From the NCBI RefSeq assembly GCF_015207285.1, contig NZ_JADEXD010000006.1, positions 1-64,000 on the forward strand: 64,000 nt of DNA, in the 5' to 3' direction. Shown one piece after another: positions 46,401 to 53,481 of this stretch. This DNA comes from Tychonema sp. LEGE 07203. GTDB lineage: Bacteria; Cyanobacteriota; Cyanobacteriia; Cyanobacteriales; Microcoleaceae. Within the stretch, counting starts at the first letter, position 1. Each line of letters begins with the position of its first letter. A model generated the notes under the pieces. That model was not told the DNA's origin and did no database searches. It saw only the letters and a program-made list of their open reading frames with translations. The position numbers and the translations under genes are program-made.

Positions 46401-48198
46401 CTCACAAGAAGTGCGGGATACCTATTTGCAAGACACCAAAGGCGGAGCCTACAACCGAAGTAAAACTTACCTTTGCGTCCCAGATATTTACAAGCAAGGC
46501 TTCAGTAATTGTTACATCCAACTCTTAGAAAAATTTCAAGCAAAATCCTACATTACCGTGCCAATTTTCTGCGGAGAAAAACTCTGGGGACTGCTAGCAT
46601 CCTATCAAAATTCAGCTCCCCGCCAGTGGAGCGAAGCTGAAATCAACGTTGCAGTTCATGTCGGCACTCAGCTAGGAGTTGCATTGCAGCAAGCCGAATT
46701 GCTCGCCCGCACTCAAAGGCAGTCAATGGAACTACTTAAATCCAAAGAAAACGCCGAAGTTGCCAACCGCGCCAAAAGCCAATTTCTCGCTTCCATGAGC
46801 CACGAACTCCGCACGCCTCTCAACGCCATTCTCGGTTTTTCCCAAGTCATGGCCCGCAACAGTTCAATCACGCAAGAACAAAAAGAATACATAGAAATTA
46901 TCAACCGCAGCGGCGAACATTTGCTGGAACTGATCAACGATGTGCTGTCAATGTCCAAAATAGAAGCAGGTCAAATCACCCTCAATCAAAGCCGCTTCAA
47001 CCTCTACAATCTTCTCAGCAGCCTCAGAGAAATGCTGCAACTAAAAGCCAACTCAAAAGGCTTGCGCCTGATCTTTGAAGATACCGGCGATTTGCCGCAG
47101 TACATTGAAACAGACGAAGCTAAGTTGCGACAAGTTTTAATTAACCTGCTCGGCAATGCGATTAAATTTACTCAACACGGAACGGTGACTTTGCGCGCCA
47201 GCAGCCAAGCAGAAAACAACGCAGCAAAACAAAAAGAAGCCCAATTATTTTTTGAAATTGCCGACACGGGCCCCGGCATTTCTCCCTCGGAAATTTCTAC
47301 TTTATTCCAGCCTTTCGTACAAACTGAAACAGGTCGCAAATCCATGCAGGGAACTGGTCTAGGATTACCCATCAGTCAACAGTTTGTCAAGATTATGGGA
47401 GGCGCTCTGGCTGTTGAAAGTCAACTGGATCGAGGCACAACTTTTACTTTTAATATCCGCGTTAACGTAGTAACAGAAAGTGACGAACAAGAAAAATCTG
47501 CCGTCAAACAAGTTATTGCTTTAGAACCCGGACAGCAAACCTACAGGATATTAATAGTTGAAGATGTAGCGGAAAATCGCCAACTGCTGCTCGAGCTCCT
47601 CGTACCGCTAGGATTTGAAGTTTCGGAAGCAATTAACGGTGAAGAAGGAGTTGCTTTGCACTCAATTTGGAAGCCGCACCTGATTTTAATGGATATGCTG
47701 ATGCCAGTTATGGACGGGTACGAAGCGACAAGACAGATCAAGCAAACTCCAGAAGGTAGAGAAACAATAATTATTGCCCTGACTGCCAGTGCTTTTGACG
47801 AACAGCGGCAAATAATTTTGTCTGCTGGTTGTGACGATTTGATCTGTAAACCGTTTCGTGAAGAGGTACTATTTGAAAAGATCGCGCATTACCTGAACCT
47901 GCGTTATATTTATGAGGAAGAAAACTCATCTACTTCTAGTTCAGCACCGAGACTGCTTCAAGATTTGACCGCCGAGGATTTGAGTGTAATGCCCGCAGAC
48001 TGGGTGGTCGATTTGTACCAAGCAGCACTTTGCGTTGATGACAACCGCATCCTGGGACTCATCGAGCAAATTCCCGAAACTGAGGCAAATCTGGCTAACG
48101 CTTTAACGGATTTAGTCGATAATTTTCGGATAGATATCATTATCGATTTAACTCAATTATATTATGATGAACGACCAGCCATTACCAGCGACTCCTAG
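43483..48198 (+). CDS. Hybrid sensor histidine kinase, REC-PAS-GAF-PASx3-GAF-HisKA-HATPase-REC
   Basis: A 1571-residue cytoplasmic kinase. Order by residue: receiver (13-135, D63 in LILLDIAMPKMNG), coiled coil, PAS (165-290), GAF (304-465), PAS (500-615), PAS (620-745), PAS (755-875), GAF (887-1072, with the phytochrome-like pattern FNPDWSGEFVAESVD but no obvious chromophore Cys motif checked), HisKA with H1107 in SHELRTPLN, HATPase (1209-1329, GTGLGLPIS), and a second receiver (1354-1470, D1404). A 100-residue acidic helical tail follows without an HPt His motif. The gene ends 35 bp inside the REC-adenylate cyclase gene, so translation is probably coupled and the kinase is the likely partner of that cyclase (inference). 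Its first GAF is similar to GAF2 of the kinase at 1067. Confidence 0.95.
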   Translation: MTREKMAIDKKDIHILIIDDRPDNLRFLSKILTKEGYKVQRAISGEMAVNANFTALPDLILLDIAMPKMNGYEVCERLKANEKTREIPVIFLSVFNETFQKIKAFEVGGVDYISKPFQVEEFLLRIESQLTIQQLSKQLKQQNAELQREVEFRKITEQALRESKAQLQKLAVSIPGVIYQFMKQLDGNFKFEYISYACRDIYELESEDILKNPNLCFDQNHPDDREYLGEKICESARTLEPFAFEWRIVTPSGKLKWLQSNSRPEKRNNGDIVWYGVIFDVSDRKQAEIETASAKSALERQVQRELLIAKITQEIRSSLQPEKIFQTAATQIGQAFGVNRCLIHTYLTTPQVDLPLAAEYLEPECESIRNVIVPIWGNPHVVQMMIQDRAIASDDVYSEPLLQAVESICRLVGLKSMLAIRTSYQGRANGAICLHQCDRYREWTTDEIDLLEAVAGQVGIAIAQAKLIDREKNRLAQLDRQNKQLQAEIRTRIRAEQALQESEAELRAIFAAMTDIVLVRNAEGRCIKIAPTAAVNLVKSPGEMIGKTAHEILPEPVADLVLNTIQQVLKTKQSINIEYSYTLGDREVWLDAKISVLSAESVIMVARDISDRKLAESALRESQHFIQAIADSNPNLLYVYDLIEQRNVYCNRQMAAMLGYSAREVQDMGTEMMSTLLNPDDWSDFLESLQKVERAKDGDVIECQYRMKHKNGEWRWMHSWDTVFVRTNDGKPKQILGTANDITDRKLAAEKLLASQQRISFLLQQTPIAVIELNLNLEIITWNPAAETIFGYSELEAKGRVAADLIVPESYREQGAEIFNQGLRDKSSGICENLTKDGRIILCEWYNTQLIDENGKAIGIASMAVDVTERQQAQIELQESALRQRAIARIIERMRQTLDLREIFEATTRELRQTMKCDRVALYRFNPDWSGEFVAESVDSKWVSFIQAQQVDSNFTEDALESEKCLVQKFDSSSQEVRDTYLQDTKGGAYNRSKTYLCVPDIYKQGFSNCYIQLLEKFQAKSYITVPIFCGEKLWGLLASYQNSAPRQWSEAEINVAVHVGTQLGVALQQAELLARTQRQSMELLKSKENAEVANRAKSQFLASMSHELRTPLNAILGFSQVMARNSSITQEQKEYIEIINRSGEHLLELINDVLSMSKIEAGQITLNQSRFNLYNLLSSLREMLQLKANSKGLRLIFEDTGDLPQYIETDEAKLRQVLINLLGNAIKFTQHGTVTLRASSQAENNAAKQKEAQLFFEIADTGPGISPSEISTLFQPFVQTETGRKSMQGTGLGLPISQQFVKIMGGALAVESQLDRGTTFTFNIRVNVVTESDEQEKSAVKQVIALEPGQQTYRILIVEDVAENRQLLLELLVPLGFEVSEAINGEEGVALHSIWKPHLILMDMLMPVMDGYEATRQIKQTPEGRETIIIALTASAFDEQRQIILSAGCDDLICKPFREEVLFEKIAHYLNLRYIYEEENSSTSSSAPRLLQDLTAEDLSVMPADWVVDLYQAALCVDDNRILGLIEQIPETEANLANALTDLVDNFRIDIIIDLTQLYYDERPAITSDS

Positions 48199-50191
48199 AG
48201 ACATTCTGATCGTTGACGATATGCCGGACAACTTGCGACTTTTATCGACTATGCTAGAATCCAACGGGTATCAAGTCAGGAAGGCGATTAACGGACAACT
48301 GGCTCTGCAAGGGGCACAAATTTCTCCTCCGGATCTCATTTTACTAGATATTAATATGCCGAAAATGAACGGCTACGAAGTTTGTGAGAATTTAAAAAAA
48401 AATGAAAAGACTAAAGATATTCCGGTAATTTTTATTAGTGCGCTAGATGACGTGATGGAAAAAGTTAAGGCTTTTCAAGTAGGGGGAGTGGATTATATTA
48501 CTAAGCCGTTTCAGGTAGAAGAAGTATTGGCCCGCGTGGAAAGCCAACTTTCTTTGCGTTCTTTGCAATCTAAACTGCAACAGCAAGCTAGGGAATTGCA
48601 CGATCGCAATTCGAGATTGCAGGCAGAAATTGCCGAACGGCAGCAGGCAGAAGAATCAATCCGGTTTTTGCTGGAAACGACGCGGGCGATCGGCGAAGCT
48701 GTAGACTTTCACTCAGCTTTAGAAGTAATTCTGCGTCAAGTGGGCGAAACAATCGGATGGGATGTGGGAGAAGCTTGGATTCCCAATGCAGAAAAAACTG
48801 TGCTGAAATCTGCCCGCGGCTGGTATGCTAGCAACCCCTGCATGGAACCCTTCCGCAGCCAAAGCGAACAACTGACATTTGCCATGAATATCGGGCTGCC
48901 GGGACGAGTTTGGGCATCCAAGGAACCGGAATGGGTAGAAGATATTTCTCGGGGCTACCCGGATTTTCTCCGAAGTGAAATAGCACGAGAACTCGGATTC
49001 AAAGCTGGTTTTGGCGTGCCGATTTTGGTAGGCGATGAAGTATTGGCGGTGCTAGTTTTCTTTCAAATTTTGCCTTGTCCGAAAGACGCGCGATTTATAG
49101 ACATTTTTAATGCAGTTGGCACTCAATTAGGTGCTTTGATTCAGCGAAAACAAGCTGAAGAATTGCTGCGGATTGCTGAAGAAAGATATCACAGCATTGT
49201 AGAAAATGCGATGGAAGGTATTTTTCAAAGCACTCCTTCTGGAGGCTATCTCAGCGCTAATCCAGCTTTGGCAAAGTTGTACGGTTACGACTCGCCAGCA
49301 GAACTGATGTCTAGCATTAAAAATATTGCCGAACAACTGTACGTTGACCCGGAACGCCGCCTGGAATTCGTGGCAGCTATGGATGCAGAAAATGCGGTTT
49401 CGGGGTTTGAATCTATGGTGTGCCGCAAGGACGGTAGCCGGATTTGGGTATCAGAAAATGTCCGTGCTGTTCGGGATTCACAAGGCGTTTTGATGTACTA
49501 TGAGGGCACTGTTTCTGACATTACAGAACGGAAATTGGCGCAAGAAGAGCTAAAAGTTCAACAGGAACAAACCGAGAAATTGCTATTGAATATTTTGCCC
49601 CAACCAATAGCAGAACGCTTGAAGGCAGAGCAAAGCACAATTGCTGACAGTTTTGCGGAAGTAAGTGTTTTATTTGCTGATATTGTTGGGTTTACTGGGC
49701 TGTCGGCGAGAATGTCTCCTACGGAGTTGGTAAAGCGATTGAACGTGATTTTTTCTCACTTCGACCAGTTAGCTGAGATGTACGGTGTGGAGAAAATTAA
49801 GACTATTGGCGATGCTTATATGGTTGTTGGGGGATTGCCTACGCCGAAAGAGGATCACGCTGGAGCGATCGCCCAAATGGCCTTGGGAATGCAGGCAAAA
49901 ATAGCCAAATTGTCGGCCGAGACAGGAGAAAAACTGGCAATTCGCATCGGCATCAATTCCGGGCCGGTGGTGGCGGGAGTGATTGGTGTTAGCAAGTTTA
50001 CCTATGATTTGTGGGGAGATACGGTGAATGTGGCATCGAGGATGGAGGGTACGGGTTTTGCCGGCAGAATTCAAGTTACTGATGTTACTTACGAGCTTTT
50101 GAAAGATAAGTATTTGTTTGAGATGCGAGGGGTGATTCCGGTGAAAGGTAAGGGAGATATGAGGACTTATTGGTTGTTGGAAAAAAAATAG
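48164..50191 (+). CDS. Response-regulator adenylate cyclase, REC-GAF-PAS-CHD
   Basis: A 675-residue class III cyclase that makes cAMP from ATP. Receiver at 12-130 (D62 in LILLDINMPKMNG), coiled coil (135-170), GAF (about 170-330), PAS (340-455), then a helical linker and the cyclase domain (495-670). Metal ligands are D506 (FADIVGF) and D550 (TIGDAY). Base-selecting residues are K546 and D615 (YDLWG), which indicates adenylate rather than guanylate cyclase. Transition-state residues N622 and R626 (NVASRM) are present. The start overlaps the kinase gene by 35 bp. Phosphorylation at D62 by the upstream kinase probably controls cAMP output (inference). Confidence 0.95.
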   Translation: MMNDQPLPATPRDILIVDDMPDNLRLLSTMLESNGYQVRKAINGQLALQGAQISPPDLILLDINMPKMNGYEVCENLKKNEKTKDIPVIFISALDDVMEKVKAFQVGGVDYITKPFQVEEVLARVESQLSLRSLQSKLQQQARELHDRNSRLQAEIAERQQAEESIRFLLETTRAIGEAVDFHSALEVILRQVGETIGWDVGEAWIPNAEKTVLKSARGWYASNPCMEPFRSQSEQLTFAMNIGLPGRVWASKEPEWVEDISRGYPDFLRSEIARELGFKAGFGVPILVGDEVLAVLVFFQILPCPKDARFIDIFNAVGTQLGALIQRKQAEELLRIAEERYHSIVENAMEGIFQSTPSGGYLSANPALAKLYGYDSPAELMSSIKNIAEQLYVDPERRLEFVAAMDAENAVSGFESMVCRKDGSRIWVSENVRAVRDSQGVLMYYEGTVSDITERKLAQEELKVQQEQTEKLLLNILPQPIAERLKAEQSTIADSFAEVSVLFADIVGFTGLSARMSPTELVKRLNVIFSHFDQLAEMYGVEKIKTIGDAYMVVGGLPTPKEDHAGAIAQMALGMQAKIAKLSAETGEKLAIRIGINSGPVVAGVIGVSKFTYDLWGDTVNVASRMEGTGFAGRIQVTDVTYELLKDKYLFEMRGVIPVKGKGDMRTYWLLEKK

Positions 50192-50491
50192 TCAGTAGTC
50201 AGTTGTCAGTTGTCAGTTGTCAGTTGTCAGTTGTTAGTTGTTAGTTGTCATTGGGAATTGGGAATTGGGAATTGTTAGCTGTTGACTGTTGACTGTTGAC
50301 TGTTGACTAATGACTACTGACTACTGACAACTGACAACTGACAACTGACTACTAACTACTGACTACTGACTACTGACTACTGACTACTGACTACTGACTA
50401 CTAACTACTGACTACTGACTACTGACTACTGACTACTGACTACTGACTTCTGCTATGATGAAAGTAGTTAACGAAACTTTACATAATAGCC
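50192..50491. repeat. Heptamer repeats forming a long inverted repeat
   Basis: Bases 50191-50235 are tandem GTCAGTT units and bases 50310-50450 are tandem GACTACT/GACAACT units in the opposite sense. A perfect 30-bp inverted repeat results: arms 50194-50223 and 50324-50353. In RNA this would fold into a long hairpin after the cyclase gene. Bases 50250-50310 are TTGGGAA and TTGACTG units. Confidence 0.8.
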
Positions 50492-51382
50492 GTGACTGCA
50501 CAAGAATTAGTATCTGCAACCAGCTTTGAAAAATTAATTTGGACTTGGAAAGGTCACAAAATCCAATATACCGTCCAAGGAACCGGCCGCCCTTTGGTGT
50601 TGATTCACGGGTTTGGGGCTTCTATAGGACATTGGCGGCAAAATATCCCCGCACTCGCGGCGGGCGGCTACCGGGTATTTGCGCTGGACTTGTTGGGATT
50701 CGGGGCTTCTGGCAAACCTGCGCTTGATTATACGCTGGAATTGTGGGAAGAATTGCTGACAGATTTCTGGACAGAATTTGTGCGGGAACCGGCGGTATTT
50801 GTCGGAAATTCGATCGGCGCTTTGCTGAGTTTGATGGTAGTCGCCAACCATCCAGAAATATCTGCAGGCGGTGTGTTGATCAACTGTGCCGGCGGGCTCA
50901 ACCACCGGCCGGAGGAACTGAATTTCCCGCTGCGATTAGTGATGGGGACTTTTAGTAAGTTAGTTCGATCGCCCCTCGTCGGCCCGTTTGTCTTCAACAA
51001 CATCCGCCAAAAACACCGCATCCGCAACACCCTGCGCCAAGTCTACGGGAACCGCGAAGCCATCACCGACGAACTCGTAGAACTCCTCCACGCCCCCTCC
51101 TGCGAACCCGGAGCTCAACAGGTGTTTGCCTCGATTCTCACAGCCCCAGCAGGCCCTCAACCGTCAGAATTGCTGCCAAAGGTCGATCGTCCGTTACTGG
51201 TACTTTGGGGTGCAGATGACCCCTGGACTCCCATCGCCGGCAGCAAAATTTACCAAGAATTGGCCGCCAACGATAAACCAGTGAAATTTGTTTCAATTCC
51301 CAACACGGGCCACTGTCCCCACGACGAGCGGCCCAGTGAAGTCAACGCTCTGATTTTGGACTGGATGCAGGAATTGAAGTGA
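50492..51382 (+). CDS. Alpha/beta hydrolase
   Basis: A 296-residue alpha/beta hydrolase. PLVLIHGFGASIGHWRQNIP is the oxyanion-hole region, FVGNSIGALLSLMV carries nucleophile S107 (G-N-S-I-G), LLVLWGADDPWTP the acidic residue and FVSIPNTGHCPHDERP the catalytic His. GTG start. Close to chlorophyllide/haloalkane-type and plant-like plastid hydrolases by pattern; the substrate is unknown. It follows the cyclase gene across the heptamer repeats. Confidence 0.9.
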   Translation: MTAQELVSATSFEKLIWTWKGHKIQYTVQGTGRPLVLIHGFGASIGHWRQNIPALAAGGYRVFALDLLGFGASGKPALDYTLELWEELLTDFWTEFVREPAVFVGNSIGALLSLMVVANHPEISAGGVLINCAGGLNHRPEELNFPLRLVMGTFSKLVRSPLVGPFVFNNIRQKHRIRNTLRQVYGNREAITDELVELLHAPSCEPGAQQVFASILTAPAGPQPSELLPKVDRPLLVLWGADDPWTPIAGSKIYQELAANDKPVKFVSIPNTGHCPHDERPSEVNALILDWMQELK

Positions 51383-51510
51383 AATATTTCTGGTGAATGC
51401 AAGGGAGAAGGCGATCGAGCAAAACCCTTGCATTCCAAAGGTTCTACCTCGCTCCACCGCACCTGCACCCAGGCTGGGAAAGACTCAAAAAAAAACTTTT
51501 GCAAAAACTA

Positions 51511-51539
51511 TTGACAGCTTCCACCGAGTCGGCTATATT
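51511..51539 (+). promoter_or_regulatory. Consensus sigma70-type promoter
   Basis: TTGACA (51511-51516), a 17-bp spacer, and TATATT (51534-51539). Six of six and five of six consensus positions match, the best promoter in the window. Transcription would start near 51545-51548. Confidence 0.75.
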
Positions 51540-51545
51540 GATGGA

Positions 51546-51612
51546 CGTGTGAGGAGCGAACCAGAAAAAGCACCGAGACGAAACACGGCCAGTCGTCGGT
51601 GCTTTTTCTGTG
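51546..51612 (+). ncRNA. Candidate small RNA, about 67 nt
   Basis: The region between the consensus promoter and a perfect 14-bp stem has no start-codon frame of any length. It begins near GTGTGAGGAGC (51547-51557), then GAACC, then the terminator hairpin. GTGTGAGGAG is exactly complementary to CTCCTCACAC, the conserved unpaired core reported for the cyanobacterial sRNA Yfr1 (ACUCCUCACAC). On the opposite strand the same bases would read as the Yfr1-like core after the hairpin, but no U-tract follows there, so the plus strand is preferred. Identity is not established. Confidence 0.55.
51563..51609 (+). terminator. Rho-independent-type terminator of the candidate sRNA
   Basis: AGAAAAAGCACCGA (51563-51576) pairs perfectly with TCGGTGCTTTTTCT (51596-51609) around a 19-nt loop. 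The T-run lies within the 3' arm. It is nearly symmetric, so it could also act on the minus strand. Confidence 0.75.
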
Positions 51613-51643
51613 AAAAGGCACTTTTAAGAATTGTAGGTTAGTT

Positions 51644-51797
51644 GAAATCCTCGGCGGTTAGAAACAGCGTCTATACAAACCGTTTCCGCCTCTGGAGATT
51701 AAGAAATATAGAATTAGAGAGAAATCCTCGGCGGTTAGAAACCGCCTCTTGTCAAACCATGTCCGCCTCCGCGGACTAAGAAATATAGAATTTGAAA
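51644..51797. repeat. 77-bp tandem repeat, two copies
   Basis: Copy 1 is 51644-51720 and copy 2 is 51721-51797. Both begin GAAATCCTCGGCGGTTAGAA and end AAGAAATATAGAATT plus a few purines. Each carries a small GGCGGTT..AACCGCC-type hairpin. The middle is more diverged. Confidence 0.8.
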
Positions 51798-52113
51798 GAA
51801 ATGTGCGATGGCTTACGCCCCGCTACGCTACGACTCTTCAACCCGCTGGGAGTCGGTGAAAGTTTTTGTAAACAGATATCTTGCACCAATCGTGTGGAAG
51901 CTTTTTATGGGCGGGCTCTCCTGCCCAACCCTACTCCCCACAAGAAAATGGTGCAAGATGTGAATTTTGACCGTCATTCCTGCGTTATATCAAATCCTCT
52001 CTTCATCGGAATAGTAAATTCAGGCGTTGACTGTTAACAGTTAACAGTTAACAGTTAACAGTTAACTTCATGTCTGAGTGCAACCGGAATTGATATTATT
52101 CGTGCTACAAATA

Positions 52114-52995
52114 TCAACGATCGCCCAAAACAAACTCTTCGATCGCCGCCGCCACCCCATCTTCCTCCACATCCGGCGCTACCCAATCAGCACCAGCCTT
52201 CACGCCGTCAGGAGCATTCCCCATCGCCACGCCCACACCCGCGTAGGAAATCATTTCCAGATCGTTAAAATTGTCGCCGATCGCCATCACCTGAGCCGGC
52301 TGCAAACCCAACAATTCCTCGGCTAAATACTGCACCCCATCTCCCTTACTCGCCAAAGGATGCGTCGCTTCAAAAAAAGTAGCCACCGATCGAGTCAAAT
52401 AAAGCTCCGCAGGCGTGTAGCGCTTCCGCATACTGCTGAGCAAGCCGTCAAGTGCCTCCGGATTCTCGCACAAAGCCAAAACCTTCGTCGGTTCCCCCGG
52501 AATATCTCGCCGCAAATCTTTAATTACAATTGGTTCAATGCCCGATCGTTGAGCATAAATTCGGGTAGCTGCGGTAATTTGGGGCACGTAAAGTTTGTCG
52601 TCAATGTAGAAATGGATCGAAAGGATCGATCGCGAATGCACTTCTTCAAAATAATCTAACAGTTGCAAAGCAGTTTGTTTCGACAGCGACAAGTGTCGCA
52701 GCCGCTTTTGAGTCGCCGGATCTTGAATCCACGCGCCCTGGTAGCAAATCAGCGGCAAAGTTGAGCCGATTTCTGAGTGAAAACGCAAAGCCGACTGGTA
52801 CATCCTGCCCGTCGCAACGGCCACTTTCACTCCCCGCGACTCAGCAGCCAAAATTGCCTGCTTGACGGGTTTTCGGATTTCATTTGACAAACCTGCGATC
52901 GTGCCGTCGATATCCAGTACCAGCAGTTTAATCTCTGCGGTGCCAAAAGCGCGATCGGCCGCAGTAGCTGGATTTGAGGCAATTATATTCTGCAT
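52114..52995 (-). CDS. Cof-type HAD-superfamily phosphatase
   Basis: A 293-residue HAD hydrolase of the Cof (IIB cap) group. Motif I is LLVLDIDGTIAGL (nucleophile Asp at about 28), motif II VAVATGRM, then the cap (about 100-215), the Lys region LASKGDGVQYLAEELLGL and motif III/IV AIGDNFNDLEMISYAGVGVA. It dephosphorylates small phosphorylated metabolites such as sugar phosphates or FMN/PLP; the actual substrate is unknown. It is the only gene on the minus strand in this stretch and is convergent with the candidate sRNA region. Confidence 0.93.
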   Translation of the reverse strand: MQNIIASNPATAADRAFGTAEIKLLVLDIDGTIAGLSNEIRKPVKQAILAAESRGVKVAVATGRMYQSALRFHSEIGSTLPLICYQGAWIQDPATQKRLRHLSLSKQTALQLLDYFEEVHSRSILSIHFYIDDKLYVPQITAATRIYAQRSGIEPIVIKDLRRDIPGEPTKVLALCENPEALDGLLSSMRKRYTPAELYLTRSVATFFEATHPLASKGDGVQYLAEELLGLQPAQVMAIGDNFNDLEMISYAGVGVAMGNAPDGVKAGADWVAPDVEEDGVAAAIEEFVLGDR

Positions 52996-53481
52996 GATTT
53001 TTTGGAGATTTTAGCTGTTGATTTGCACGCACCAGTTTATTTTGGCACTGGCGATCGGCTTTGTTTGCATCTAGATTGTCTGTTATGTTTGAGGAGGACA
53101 TTGGAAGAGCCAGAAAAGCCAGAGCACAAAAGGATGGAGAGGATTTGACTGCCAACGGGAACAAATCATTGAAATATACAATAATTTAAATGCCAGTAGT
53201 ACCTCCGCCGATCGCCCAGAACTCTCTCAAGAGCGCCTCAAAACACTTTTTGTCTGAGTCCCGATCGCAGCCGGTTTACCGATTCGCTTACCCCTCCTCT
53301 TGATGCGATCTTGATTTACACTTACCTCACAGTATCGCAGGCAATATCTCAACCATTATCTCACCATTCATTCCCGCTTATTCAATTGAAAATTCTCATT
53401 CAAAAACAATCATTTATTTCCCGTTGATTCAGCTAGCATTCTCAACTTAAACTTTTACTTTTTCCAACACCCTCAAACAGC
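52996..53481. other. Intergenic region before the Ser/Thr-histidine kinase
   Basis: I see no gene with a credible start. A short plus-strand trace (about 53140-53262, CQREQIIEIYNNLNASSTSA and a stop) could be the tail of a lost gene. The last 150 bp are A+T-rich and presumably promoter. Confidence 0.45.

Larger units (their letters stand above)
51383..52113. other. Intergenic region with candidate sRNA and 77-bp tandem repeat
   Basis: Contains the small-RNA unit at 51511-51612, the tandem repeat at 51644-51797, and AACAGTT units at 52028-52064 (TTAACAGTTAACAG type). No protein gene is credible. Confidence 0.6.

Noticed and set aside
51540-51612. Minus-strand reading of the sRNA locus as a yfr1 gene
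   Set aside because: CTCCTCACAC would follow rather than precede the hairpin, no U-tract terminator follows, and the strong promoter points to the plus strand.
51792-52037. 81-codon frame after the 77-bp repeats
   Set aside because: No family pattern, starts inside the repeat and has no ribosome-binding site.
53140-53262. Short coding-like trace ending in a stop before the Ser/Thr-histidine kinase
   Set aside because: No start codon and no recognisable family; too short to call a remnant.
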